Of a stretch of DNA of 64,000 nucleotides, positions 36,218 through 45,859 are shown piece by piece. Numbering within the stretch: position 1 is the stretch's first letter; every line of letters starts with the position of its first letter. The position numbers and the translations under genes were made by a program. Below the pieces are notes generated by a model. That model was not told the DNA's origin. It ran no database searches and was given only the letters and a program-made list of their open reading frames with translations. The stretch spans positions 1,203,041 to 1,267,040 of the forward strand of contig NZ_CP019434.1 of NCBI RefSeq assembly GCF_001975725.1. The letters run 5' to 3'. Source of the stretch: Acidihalobacter ferrooxydans. GTDB taxonomy: Bacteria; Pseudomonadota; Gammaproteobacteria; DSM-5130; Acidihalobacteraceae.

Positions 36218-36466
36218 ATGGCTGAAGCAGACCGCCTGCGCTGGCGTTGCCGACGTGGCATGCGCGAACTCGACGAGTTGTTGATCCCGTTCTACGACAA
36301 CCGCTATGCTGGGCTTGATCAAGGCGAACGTTTAGCGTTCGAGCGTTTGCTTGAATACGCCGATCAGGTACTCTTGGAGGTATTGATGGAGCGCATGTCG
36401 CCCTCCGATCCGGATATTGCCCATGTCGTCGCCGAGATTCGTCGAACCGTTGTACCTGCAACCTAG
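36218..36466 (+). CDS. sdhE: FAD assembly factor SdhE (CptB)
   Basis: An 82-residue protein that promotes covalent attachment of FAD to SdhA. The RGMRELDELL segment carries the conserved RGxxE motif; FYDNRYAGLDQGERLAFERL is family typical. It sits in the sdh operon, directly after sdhB. Also known as the antitoxin half of the CptAB pair with YgfX. Confidence 0.93.
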   Translation: MAEADRLRWRCRRGMRELDELLIPFYDNRYAGLDQGERLAFERLLEYADQVLLEVLMERMSPSDPDIAHVVAEIRRTVVPAT

Positions 36467-36887
36467 GCCGTCACGCATGCTGGCCGGTTTTCTCGTGCTC
36501 GGTCATGTCACCGGCGCGGTCGCGTTGGCCTATATCGACGTACCGCCAGTGGTTCGTGTGCTGCTTGGCATGATCCTGGCGGCGAGCCTGTATCGCAATC
36601 TGCGTGTCTACGTCCTGTTCAATGCGCCGCGCAGCCTGTTACGACTGGTCTGGGAGGTGTCGGGCAAGTGGCGCGTGTGGGATGCATTCGGTCGTGAACA
36701 CGCAGCGACACTCGAGCCCGATTGTTTCGTCAACCCGAATCTGGTCATTCTCAGTCTCCGACTTGAGGGTCTGGGACGGCGCGCCGTGCTGCTGTTGCCG
36801 GATTCGTTGGATACCGAGGTTTTGCGTCGCTTGCGTGTACGTTTGCGGGCGGTGCGTAAGGAAAGGTCGCACGACGATGACGACTGA
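36423..36887 (+). CDS. ygfX: YgfX family membrane protein (CptA)
   Basis: A 154-residue protein with two adjacent N-terminal membrane helices (about residues 20-60) and a soluble domain ending LLLPDSLDTEVLRRLRVRLR, a YgfX family motif. YgfX (DUF1434) was described as a toxin affecting cytoskeletal proteins, with SdhE as antitoxin; a role in SDH assembly is also plausible. I chose the ATG at 36423, which overlaps sdhE by 44 bp; an ATG at 36477 is an alternative. Confidence 0.75.
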   Translation: MSSPRFVEPLYLQPRPSRMLAGFLVLGHVTGAVALAYIDVPPVVRVLLGMILAASLYRNLRVYVLFNAPRSLLRLVWEVSGKWRVWDAFGREHAATLEPDCFVNPNLVILSLRLEGLGRRAVLLLPDSLDTEVLRRLRVRLRAVRKERSHDDDD

Positions 36888-37308
36888 GCACCGGTTGAAT
36901 TTTCAGGCGATGGCTGAGATGCAGGGGCGTTTGGAAAGCCTGCTGCACCCCGATCCGGCGCATGTCTACAGTGAAGACGAACTCGACGCCATCGAGGAAG
37001 TCGATCCCGAACTGGCGCTACGCCTCGATCGCGCACAGACTATGGCGGCCCGTGAGGGCGAGAAGGTGGTTGCCGACGGGCCGATTGATCTGGACGTGGT
37101 GAAACAGGCCATCGAGGAATCGCGCCGCATCCTGCAGCAGGACGGTGGCGATATCGAATTCGTGGCGCTCGAAGGCCGCGTTGTGAAAGTGCGCTTCAAG
37201 GGGGCCTGCGTGGGTTGCCCGCGATCTGCGCTGGATCTTAAAAACGTTGTCGAACGTCTGGTGCGCAGTCGTGCTCCGGGCGTCGCAGAGGTAGCCAACA
37301 CGTTCTGA
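36877..37308 (+). CDS. NifU C-terminal domain-like Fe-S protein
   Basis: A 143-residue protein. Residues about 60-143 form a NifU C-terminal domain: AIEESRRILQQDGGDIEFVA followed by KGACVGCPRSALDLKNVVE, with the CxxC cluster-binding motif. The first 60 residues are acidic and unassigned. These domains deliver Fe-S clusters. It overlaps ygfX by 11 bp at the end of the sdh run, so it may help load SdhB. Confidence 0.85.
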   Translation: MTTEHRLNFQAMAEMQGRLESLLHPDPAHVYSEDELDAIEEVDPELALRLDRAQTMAAREGEKVVADGPIDLDVVKQAIEESRRILQQDGGDIEFVALEGRVVKVRFKGACVGCPRSALDLKNVVERLVRSRAPGVAEVANTF

Positions 37309-37385
37309 GCGACGAACGTGCCTGCAGCATTATCGGGTTCGCTGACGCAATAGGTCGGAATCCTTCACCACGGGCTCGGAATGGC

Positions 37386-37404
37386 CGCGCTTCGCCGAAG
37401 CGCG
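37386..37404. other. Hairpin between convergent nifU-like and pgm genes
   Basis: CGCGCTTC and GAAGCGCG form a perfect 8-bp stem with a 3-nt loop in the gap between convergent genes. No clean T-run follows on either side, so it is a possible weak transcript barrier only. Confidence 0.4.
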
Positions 37405-37481
37405 CACCGACAGTTTTCAGCCTGACTAACAGCCGGTTATGGGCCGGAAGCTACCGATGCGAAATGTGCACTTTCGCACCA

Positions 37482-39122
<1,641 letters not shown>

Positions 39123-39204
39123 TCAAGGCGCTACGAAAGGAATAGGGCAATATGCCGACGTTAGCAAATCAGCGCGGGCTTGTCCCTATGCTATGCTGCG
39201 AGCC

Positions 39205-39666
39205 ATGTTTGCCGACCTGAAAATGCCTGCCCATCTGACGATGAAACCCATCAGTTTCGCGGCCTTGATGGAGTTGTATGAACGCAATTACATCGCGTTG
39301 CGACGGTTGTGCCCGGTTTTCGATGATCTGACGGTGGCGAATGTCTCACGCGTGACCGGCGCCCCCCCGCTGCAGCTGCGTGTGCTCGAACGCAATCGTT
39401 ATACGACTACCCTGGAGCTGACTCAGCGCATTGGCCAGACCGGCCGCATACCGGTGCTTCCGCTGCGGGTATATCATGATGCCCGCCAGGCCGAGGTGCT
39501 GGTCGCTGGCGTGCATCCTGGAGGGTTGAACTGCGATCCCGGGGGCGGTGTCCGTCAGCGACAGCTCGGCGTCTGCTGGGAAGCCAATCTGTTTCTGCAT
39601 GACTGGTTGAGCCATTGCGTTGTTCAAGGACATCGGTTCGGCAAGTCCCCTGTCTCTGCGCGATAA
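39205..39666 (+). CDS. DUF1249 family protein (YqiB-like)
   Basis: About 153 residues. YERNYIALRRLCP near the N-terminus, the YTTTLELTQRIGQ segment and VYHDARQAEVL mark DUF1249, of which E. coli YqiB is a member. The function is unknown. The usual nudF neighbour is absent. The start is uncertain: ATG at 39205 is chosen, with 39193 as an alternative. Confidence 0.7.
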   Translation: MFADLKMPAHLTMKPISFAALMELYERNYIALRRLCPVFDDLTVANVSRVTGAPPLQLRVLERNRYTTTLELTQRIGQTGRIPVLPLRVYHDARQAEVLVAGVHPGGLNCDPGGGVRQRQLGVCWEANLFLHDWLSHCVVQGHRFGKSPVSAR

Positions 39667-39717
39667 GCGGTTTCACCCCGCTGCCAGCTCGTCGGTCGGA
39701 TGTGATAAATGACTGGC

Positions 39718-39747
39718 TTGATCCGCATGGCATTGGTGCATTAGAAT
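39718..39747 (+). promoter_or_regulatory. Sigma-70 promoter of iscR
   Basis: TTGATC (39718-39723) and TAGAAT (39742-39747) are 18 bp apart. The candidate IscR site starts at the end of this -10 element, so bound IscR would block initiation. Confidence 0.6.
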
Positions 39748-39770
39748 AGTTGACGAAAACACTCGGAAAT
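39746..39770 (+). promoter_or_regulatory. Type-1-like IscR binding site
   Basis: The 25 bp match the E. coli type 1 IscR consensus (ATASYYGACTRWWWYAGTCRR-STAT) at 21 of 25 positions by eye. The left half ATAGTTGAC is perfect, and the right half keeps A-TCGG and a final AT. It overlaps the -10/start region of the iscR promoter, as expected for feedback repression by holo-IscR. Confidence 0.6.
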
Positions 39771-39816
39771 AAGCTGCCGCATAGGGCAGCGTAGCGGTAG
39801 ACAGGTGGATGCAATT

Positions 39817-40278
39817 ATGAAACTTTCAACAAAAGGACGTTATGCGGTGACGGCGATGATGGATATCGCGATTCATGATGCGTCGGGTCCGGTAACGCTG
39901 GCGGATATTTCAATGTGTCAGGGTATTTCCCTGTCCTATCTCGAACAATTGTTCGCCAAGCTGCGCAAGTCGGGCCTGGTGGAAGGCGTGCGTGGTCCGG
40001 GTGGCGGTTATCGTCTTTCGCGTCCGGCAGAGGAGATCAGCATTGCTGCCATCATCGGCGCGGTCGATGAATCCAGCAATGCAGCGCGCTGTCAGGATGA
40101 GGATCGCTGTGTCACGCATCAGTTGTGGGATGAACTCAGTGATCGCCTGCACGGTTTTCTGGAGGGCATCACGCTGGATGAGTTCACGGCGCGTCCGGAT
40201 GTGCTCGAAATCGCCCGACAGCAGGACATCAAATACCGTCGCGAACACGAGGCGGACTTGCGTAAGTCCGCCGCCTGA
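39817..40278 (+). CDS. iscR: Fe-S cluster regulator IscR (reduced cysteine set)
   Basis: A 153-residue Rrf2-family regulator. The start MKLSTKGRYAVTAMMDIAIH and GISLSYLEQLFAKLRKSGLV plus RGPGGGYRLSRP are almost identical to E. coli IscR, including the recognition helix. The cluster loop is different: E. coli has Cys92, Cys98, Cys104 and His107, whereas this protein has only RCQDEDRCVTH, that is Cys92, Cys98 and His101, with six residues deleted. Cluster binding may therefore be altered or use another ligand. It precedes iscU by 40 bp. Confidence 0.92.
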   Translation: MKLSTKGRYAVTAMMDIAIHDASGPVTLADISMCQGISLSYLEQLFAKLRKSGLVEGVRGPGGGYRLSRPAEEISIAAIIGAVDESSNAARCQDEDRCVTHQLWDELSDRLHGFLEGITLDEFTARPDVLEIARQQDIKYRREHEADLRKSAA

Positions 40279-40318
40279 TTCGAAAGGTCCGCGAACACAG
40301 CATTTGGAGGAATTAATC

Positions 40319-40747
40319 ATGGCGTACAGCGACAAAGTGATCGATCACTACGAGAATCCCCGCAATGTGGGCGTACTGGACAAGGACGCGCAGGACGTGG
40401 GCACCGGGATGGTAGGCGCGCCGGCCTGCGGCGACGTGATGAAGCTGCAGATCAAGGTGGGCGCCGACGGCGTGATCGAGGACGCGAAGTTCAAGACCTA
40501 TGGCTGCGGTTCGGCGATTGCGAGTTCGAGTCTGTTGACTGAGTGGGTCAAGGGCAAGACGTTGGCCGAGGCAGGCGAGATCAAGAATACGCAGATTGCC
40601 GAGGAGCTGGCGTTGCCGCCGGTGAAGATCCATTGCTCGGTGCTGGCCGAGGATGCGATCAAGGCCGCGATTGCCAATTATCAAGAGAAGCATCAAGGAA
40701 AGCATCAGGGAAAGAGTGCTGCTGCAGAGCATAAAAAAAGCGCCTGA
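40319..40747 (+). CDS. iscU: Fe-S cluster scaffold protein IscU
   Basis: A 142-residue scaffold. It begins MAYSDKVIDHYENPRNVG and has all three cluster cysteines: GAPACGDV, TYGCGSAIA and KIHCSVLAEDAI, plus the LPPVK motif recognised by HscA. The C-terminal tail HQGKHQGKSAAAEHKKSA is longer and more basic than in E. coli. A TTGGAGG ribosome-binding site precedes the ATG. The usual iscS is missing between iscR and iscU, and iscA-hscBA-fdx do not follow. Confidence 0.95.
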   Translation: MAYSDKVIDHYENPRNVGVLDKDAQDVGTGMVGAPACGDVMKLQIKVGADGVIEDAKFKTYGCGSAIASSSLLTEWVKGKTLAEAGEIKNTQIAEELALPPVKIHCSVLAEDAIKAAIANYQEKHQGKHQGKSAAAEHKKSA

Positions 40748-41111
40748 ACAGCCAAACGTTATGGGAATGTGCTAGAAGCCTGTCGGACTTGGAAAGGATC
40801 GGCGGCGGCGATGGGATAATGGGCCCACACCCCGCTCTTTTCGTCGAATAGAACCACTCGTCCTCAAAAGACCGCGAAACTGGCCTCCATTCCCCACTCG
40901 TCTCGCTTCGGTCCTCCAAGTCCGACAGGCTCATAGCCCGCCATGTGCGGGCTTTATTTGTGTCTTTGGCAACAACAAAGATGTACGCCAGGGCCTTAAA
41001 ATCAGGCTCTTGTGCGCATTTATGCGCTGTAAACTGTGTTTTCGCCCGGTTTTTCCTTCCCTCGCGGTCGCTTGGGCGACAACGACAGCCTTGGTAATAA
41101 AATATCCGGGT
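40748..41111. other. 364-bp intergenic region with repeat B and repeat A-like fragment
   Basis: It holds repeat B copy 3 (40774-40932) and, at its right edge, AAAATATCCGGGTT (41100-41111), which resembles the right end of repeat A. No gene is visible. The rest of the isc genes, expected here, are absent. Confidence 0.6.
40774..40932 (+). repeat. Dispersed repeat family B, copy 3
   Basis: 159 bp bounded by near-perfect terminal inverted repeats: AGCCTGTCGGACTTGGA on the left and TCCAAGTCCGACAGGCT on the right. It contains GCGATGGGATAATGGGCCC and TCGTCGAATAGAACCACTCG. It follows iscU by 26 bp. The terminal pairing could also serve to end the iscRU transcript. Confidence 0.9.
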
Positions 41112-43100
41112 TCAATCTGATTTTCGCGTCTCGCGTACAGCCTGCATGAGTTGTCGCAAGCGGTGTGTCTGGCGTTTCGTATCGCCGCCTGCATACCGGG
41201 CTTGGGTGTACAAGGCGGCGATGCGCCGGGCGTGCTCGGCTTCCTGCGGCAGCTGTGCGGCAACGCGTTCAGCGAAATCGAGTGCGCCTTCGCTCGGTGC
41301 CGGGCGCAGTCCGCTACGAGCCAGCCGCCGCAGGTGGCGGCGGTAAAGACGGGTCGGCGCGTCGGCGGGTGCCGCCGAGCGCCGAAGCAAATCAATGCCT
41401 AATCCGAGCAGCATGAGCACGGCAATGCCGATGGCGATGTACAGGGCTTGTGCGATGCCGCCCGACTGCAATCCGATCCGCTGGAGGAAGGCGCGTTGTT
41501 GCTGGGGACCGAAGGCGACAATGGTCAGGTTCCAGAAATATTCAACGCTGTCCCAGCTCATGCTCAGAGTGTTGAACCAGTGCTGCACGAATCCGATATG
41601 CAGCCCTTCGCCGATCGTGGCAACACCGGGGCTGTTGGCCGCGCTGCGCTGCACGCGGCTGGCGGCGACGGCCGAGGTCGGGTCGATCCGGACCCAGCCT
41701 CGCCCCTGCAGCCAGACTTCTACCCAGGCATGCGCATTGGCCTGGCGGACCAGCAGGTAATGCAGAACCGGGTTCCATTCGCCGCCGGCGTAGCCCGCGA
41801 CGATGCGGGTGGGAATGCCGGCAGCCCGCATGAGCACGGCAAATGCGCTGGCGTATTGCTCGCAGAATCCCCGGCGAACCTTGAACAGGAAATCGTCGGT
41901 GATGTCGCCATGCAGTGGCGGTGGCCTTAATGTGTAGTAAAACGCGTGATCGTGGAAATAGGCGAGGGCGCGGTTGACGATGGCCTGCGGTGCCGGATCG
42001 GCGGCGCGCCAGCGTTCGGCCAGGGCGCGAGCCTGTAGGGCTACACCCGGCGGCAACTGCAGCGCAGCGCGCCGGGCGCCGGGCGCGAGCGTCGAGTCCA
42101 GTACGTAATGACTGGCCGCGCTGAGGGCAAATTCGCGCGTGCCGTCGATGAGGTTGTTGGCACGCAATACGTGGCCCGCTTCGAGTCGGGCGCGCGCGGG
42201 TGCCTGCAAGGGCATGTCGAGTGCGGGTATGGCGTGTCGATCACTGGCCTGCATGAGCAGGCTGTAATGCCGTATTTGCCCGGTTGGCTGCAAGTTTCCA
42301 GGGTGGGGTCGTGCGGACGGCGACTGGACCCAGCGGCGACCGTTGAAATGGTCCATGACGTACACGCGCCAGTACCGCGCATCATGTGCGGGCGGGGCGC
42401 CGGTAAAGGTGGCGCGGAAGGCGACGGCTTGTGAGGTTGCCAGCCTGGCGATGCTGCCTGGGGTGAGTTGGTTCGTGATGCCCGTGACGGCATTCTGGCT
42501 CTGCGCGGGTCGCCCCCAGAGGGGGCCTTCGATACGTGGAAACAGGGCGAACAACAGGAGCGTCAGCGGGATTGCAGCAAGAATGCGCAGCAGGCCGACA
42601 TAGCCGAGCGAGCGCCATCCAGGGGGCTGCGGTCCGGCGTGCAGTCGGGTCAGCAGCATGGTGACGAAGACGATCAGCGCGAGCGCATAGAGCACCCAGG
42701 GAATGGACTGATCGAACAGGAAGTGCGCGACGGCGAGTAGATAGGCGAGATAGATGACAACGATCAGATCGCGCCGGCTGCGGATCTCGAAACTTTTGAG
42801 GGCCGCAGCGAACAGCAGCATGGAAACGCCGGCATCGCGCCCGTTCAGCGAATGAAATTGCGCCAACACCGCAGCGGCCGCGCCGATCCCGAGCAGTACC
42901 AGCACCCAACTCCGCGGAGTGGGGCGGTTGCGCCACAGAAACAGCGCGCGCAGGCCAATTAAAAAGAGGGTGATGCCCGGTACCCAGAGCGGCAGTTCGA
43001 CGAGCAGCGGTGCGACCGTGGCCGCCTGCGCGGCGAGCAGGAGCGCGAAAATCATGCGCTGGTCGGGCGTCAGGGATGATGCAGGGGCACGGCGTTTCAT
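41112..43100 (-). CDS. DUF3488/transglutaminase-like membrane protein
   Basis: A 662-residue protein with several N-terminal membrane helices (DUF3488; about residues 15-190), a periplasmic transglutaminase-core domain and one further helix near residue 560 before a DUF4129-like tail. The catalytic triad is visible: Cys in VRRGFCEQYASAFA, His in ANAHAWVEVWL and Asp in WVRIDPTSA. Together with DUF58 and MoxR it forms a widespread trio of unknown function, perhaps a chaperone-protease system for envelope proteins. It overlaps DUF58 by 4 bp. Confidence 0.88.
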   Translation of the reverse strand: MKRRAPASSLTPDQRMIFALLLAAQAATVAPLLVELPLWVPGITLFLIGLRALFLWRNRPTPRSWVLVLLGIGAAAAVLAQFHSLNGRDAGVSMLLFAAALKSFEIRSRRDLIVVIYLAYLLAVAHFLFDQSIPWVLYALALIVFVTMLLTRLHAGPQPPGWRSLGYVGLLRILAAIPLTLLLFALFPRIEGPLWGRPAQSQNAVTGITNQLTPGSIARLATSQAVAFRATFTGAPPAHDARYWRVYVMDHFNGRRWVQSPSARPHPGNLQPTGQIRHYSLLMQASDRHAIPALDMPLQAPARARLEAGHVLRANNLIDGTREFALSAASHYVLDSTLAPGARRAALQLPPGVALQARALAERWRAADPAPQAIVNRALAYFHDHAFYYTLRPPPLHGDITDDFLFKVRRGFCEQYASAFAVLMRAAGIPTRIVAGYAGGEWNPVLHYLLVRQANAHAWVEVWLQGRGWVRIDPTSAVAASRVQRSAANSPGVATIGEGLHIGFVQHWFNTLSMSWDSVEYFWNLTIVAFGPQQQRAFLQRIGLQSGGIAQALYIAIGIAVLMLLGLGIDLLRRSAAPADAPTRLYRRHLRRLARSGLRPAPSEGALDFAERVAAQLPQEAEHARRIAALYTQARYAGGDTKRQTHRLRQLMQAVRETRKSD

Positions 43101-44041
43101 TCGATGCCACCGTGCAGCGCGAGCAGACGCAGGCAGGCGTGCCGATGCGCGAGACCCTGGGCGGGTTCGACACTGCGCTGCGGCAGGCGCAGTCCGTAGC
43201 GCAGCCCGTGGCGATCGGCGTCGAGCACCCAGCGGCAGAGAATAGACAGGCGTGTTTCGGAGTCATGGCCGGCCAGGGCCTGCCAGTCCAGCCAGATGTG
43301 TTCGGCGGCACGACCATGCAGCGATTTGCTGAGCAGTTCGTCGCTCCGCGCCGAGGCGCGCCAGGCGATGCGCCGTGGCGGGTCGCTGGAACGATAGGGC
43401 CGCAGGCCGTCGAAATCGTCCTCCTGTTCGCTGTGGCCGCGGTGTTCGCCGCTGCCGGTGGGGGCGGTCGGCATTGGCGGTGTCTGCGCGGCCGGTTTCG
43501 GGTACACGAGCAGGCGTGTGGTGTACGGGAGCAGTGACCAGGCGCGGAACAGGCCCAACGGATAGCGGGTGGTGATGCGCAGGGGTGGTAATGCCTGCAG
43601 GCCGCGTCGCATGCGCGGCAGCGGCAGATCGGCCGGTGCGTCTTCGATCGCGCTGGCGAGGACGCTGTCGGGCGCGGCGCGGGGTAAGTCCCAAACGAAT
43701 TCGAGTGCGCGGCGAGGACGCCCGTCGGTGTTGATGAGCACTTGCAGGCTGGCCGGGTGATCGGCGAACAGTTCAGCGGGCGGTAGTAGCGATACGCAGA
43801 GTCCGAGCAGATTGCGATGGGTTTGCCACATGGCGTTGGCGCCGATGCCGCCGAGCAGAAAGGTGAAGGCGAACATCATGTTGTTGTTGTAGTTCATGGC
43901 GAACAGCAGCAGCACGACGAGCAGCGCGGCATAGGCCAGACCGGCGCCGCTGGGGAGGATGAAAAGGCGGCGGCGGTCCAGGCAGACGCGATTGCCCGCG
44001 ATGGCCAGACGCGGGCCGGCCCAGCGCAATAGCCAGTTCAT
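43097..44041 (-). CDS. DUF58 domain-containing membrane protein
   Basis: About 314 residues. Two N-terminal helices (LFILPSGAGLAYAALLVVLL and MMFAFTFLLGGIGANAMW) precede a DUF58 vWA-like domain ending with LRPYRSSDPPRRIAWRASAR. DUF58 proteins pair with MoxR ATPases. The ATG at 44041 is chosen; a GTG two codons earlier would abut the moxR stop. The sequence is longer than some DUF58 proteins because of a central arginine-rich segment. Confidence 0.85.
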   Translation of the reverse strand: MNWLLRWAGPRLAIAGNRVCLDRRRLFILPSGAGLAYAALLVVLLLFAMNYNNNMMFAFTFLLGGIGANAMWQTHRNLLGLCVSLLPPAELFADHPASLQVLINTDGRPRRALEFVWDLPRAAPDSVLASAIEDAPADLPLPRMRRGLQALPPLRITTRYPLGLFRAWSLLPYTTRLLVYPKPAAQTPPMPTAPTGSGEHRGHSEQEDDFDGLRPYRSSDPPRRIAWRASARSDELLSKSLHGRAAEHIWLDWQALAGHDSETRLSILCRWVLDADRHGLRYGLRLPQRSVEPAQGLAHRHACLRLLALHGGIE

Positions 44042-44047
44042 GGGCAC

Positions 44048-44980
44048 TCAGGGCAGCGGTACACGCTGGAGCAGTTGCGCAAGCAGGTCGGGGGGCAAAG
44101 CGACGTCGCTTTCGGCAGCCAGCAGGCGATGACCGGCGATTGCCGGGAACACGGCCTGGATATCTTCAGGGACGAGATAGTCACGCCCGCGCAGCAGAGC
44201 AAGGCCGCGCGCCGCGCGCAGCAGGCCAAGGCCGGCGCGGGGAGAGAGCCCGAGGCGCAGCCGCGGGTCGGTGCGCGTGGCGGCGAGCAGCGCCTGCACG
44301 TAGTCGAGCAGCGGCGCTGCGGCATGGACGGCTTCGGCGGCGTGTTGCAGGCCGCGTAGCGTGCCGGCGTTGATGGAGGGCGTCAGTTCGGACAGCAAGT
44401 CGCGCCGGTCCCGGCCGGCGAGCAGGATGCGTTCGGCGGCGGCATCCGGATAACCCAGACTGATGCGCATCAGGAATCGGTCGAGTTGGGATTCGGGCAG
44501 CGGGTAGGTGCCGAGCTGCTGAACGGGATTTTGCGTGGCAATCACGAAGAACGGTTCGGGCAGCGGGTAGGTCTGCCCGTCGACGCTGATCTGCTGCTCT
44601 TCCATGGCTTCGAGCAAGGCGCTCTGTGCCTTGGGGGTGGCCCGGTTGATTTCGTCGGCCAGCAATACCTGGCTGAATATCGGGCCGGGATGGAAGCGGA
44701 AGCTGCCGGTGTCGCGGTCGTAGATCGACACGCCGATGACGTCGGCCGGCAACAGATCGCTGGTGAACTGTACGCGCTGGAACTCAAGCCCCAGGGCGCG
44801 CGCGAGGGTGTGTGCCAGGGTGGTTTTGCCGACCCCGGGCAGGTCTTCGATCAGCAGGTGTCCGCGCGCCAGCAGGCAGGCGACTGCGAGTTCGATCTGC
44901 GCCTGCTTGCCGAGGATGACTTGCCCGATCCGGCTGAGAACTTCGCTCAGGGTGTCGAGAGGTTTGCGCACGCTTGCCAT
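44048..44980 (-). CDS. MoxR family AAA+ ATPase
   Basis: A 310-residue AAA+ ATPase. Walker A is EDLPGVGKTTLAHTLAR, Walker B is VLLADEINRATPKAQSALLE, sensor 1 is FFVIATQNPVQQLGTYPLPE, and the C-terminal lid contains LGLSPRAGLGLLRAAR. MoxR proteins are thought to remodel or activate partner complexes through vWA proteins, here DUF58 7 bp downstream. Length and motifs are standard. Confidence 0.93.
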   Translation of the reverse strand: MASVRKPLDTLSEVLSRIGQVILGKQAQIELAVACLLARGHLLIEDLPGVGKTTLAHTLARALGLEFQRVQFTSDLLPADVIGVSIYDRDTGSFRFHPGPIFSQVLLADEINRATPKAQSALLEAMEEQQISVDGQTYPLPEPFFVIATQNPVQQLGTYPLPESQLDRFLMRISLGYPDAAAERILLAGRDRRDLLSELTPSINAGTLRGLQHAAEAVHAAAPLLDYVQALLAATRTDPRLRLGLSPRAGLGLLRAARGLALLRGRDYLVPEDIQAVFPAIAGHRLLAAESDVALPPDLLAQLLQRVPLP

Positions 44981-45097
44981 ACGGAGTGCCGTTGAAAGGT
45001 CTGGCTCGACAGCATAGGCAATTTGCGTTTTGAAGACGAGAGCACGCGCGCCACGAACAGCGTATGCGGCTGCTCCGGCATGACGGGCGGCGCAGGT

Positions 45098-45859
45098 TCA
45101 GTTCGCGTTGATGATGTAGAAGACGCCGATGATCACCAGGCCGATGATGATCAGCGACAGGCCGAAGTGTCTGCTGACGAAATCGACGACTTCAGCACGG
45201 GTGCGGTCGATTTCCGCGCGCCAGTTGAAGTACCGGCGCACGATGAGGATCAGGGCGATCAGGCCGGCGACGACCACCGCAAAGGCCGGGGCGTAGTTAT
45301 GCATCCAGCCTAGAATGGTGTCGAGATGGCGGCCGAAGAAGTAGCCGATGATGACGAATTCGCTGATGCCGATGATGACCGCGGGCGTGTTGAAGCGCAG
45401 AAACGTCACATAATCCAGACGAAAGATGCCGGCCATGGCGGGCGTGATCCAGGACAGCGGGCCGCTCAGGCGGGCGATGAACACGGCGAGGGCTCCGCGC
45501 CGGCGGAAAAATTCGATGCCCTTGTCGTAATTTTCGCGGTGTACCAGCCGCCCGACGAGCGGCCAGTGCTGGAGGCGCTCGAACAGGCCTTCGCCGTAAT
45601 GCCGACCCATCCAGTAGCTGGCGTTGTCGCCGAGAATGCCACCGATATAGAGTACGGCGATGACGCCGACGATGTTGAGCACGCCCATGCCGGCCAGCAA
45701 GGCACCGGTCAGAAAGAATACCTCACCGAAGACGACCAGGGAAAAGGGGATGACGGTCTCGAAAAACGCGCCGAAAAACAGCACGACATAGGCCAGGTGC
45801 TGATGGTCCTGCAGCAGTTTCAGCAGGTTGTCGATTGAAGAAAAATCAGCGAATGACAT
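45098..45859 (-). CDS. DedA family membrane protein
   Basis: A 253-residue polytopic protein of the DedA/VTT family: FETVIPFSLVVFGEVFFLTG near the N-terminus, GGILGDNASYWMGRHYG, and ARLSGPLSWITPAMAGIF in place of the usual F-R-F-x-P-G-x-R motif. C-terminal helices follow, including a last one that ends the protein. DedA proteins are lipid scramblases or flippases for undecaprenyl phosphate or phospholipids. The ATG at 45859 overlaps the end of the glycosyltransferase gene by 14 bp, so the two are linked. Confidence 0.85.
   Translation of the reverse strand: MSFADFSSIDNLLKLLQDHQHLAYVVLFFGAFFETVIPFSLVVFGEVFFLTGALLAGMGVLNIVGVIAVLYIGGILGDNASYWMGRHYGEGLFERLQHWPLVGRLVHRENYDKGIEFFRRRGALAVFIARLSGPLSWITPAMAGIFRLDYVTFLRFNTPAVIIGISEFVIIGYFFGRHLDTILGWMHNYAPAFAVVVAGLIALILIVRRYFNWRAEIDRTRAEVVDFVSRHFGLSLIIIGLVIIGVFYIINAN

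Noticed and set aside
36218-36887. Calling sdhE-ygfX a toxin-antitoxin system outright
   Set aside because: The pair is inside the sdh operon, and SdhE is a flavinylation factor; a TA role cannot be supported from sequence here.
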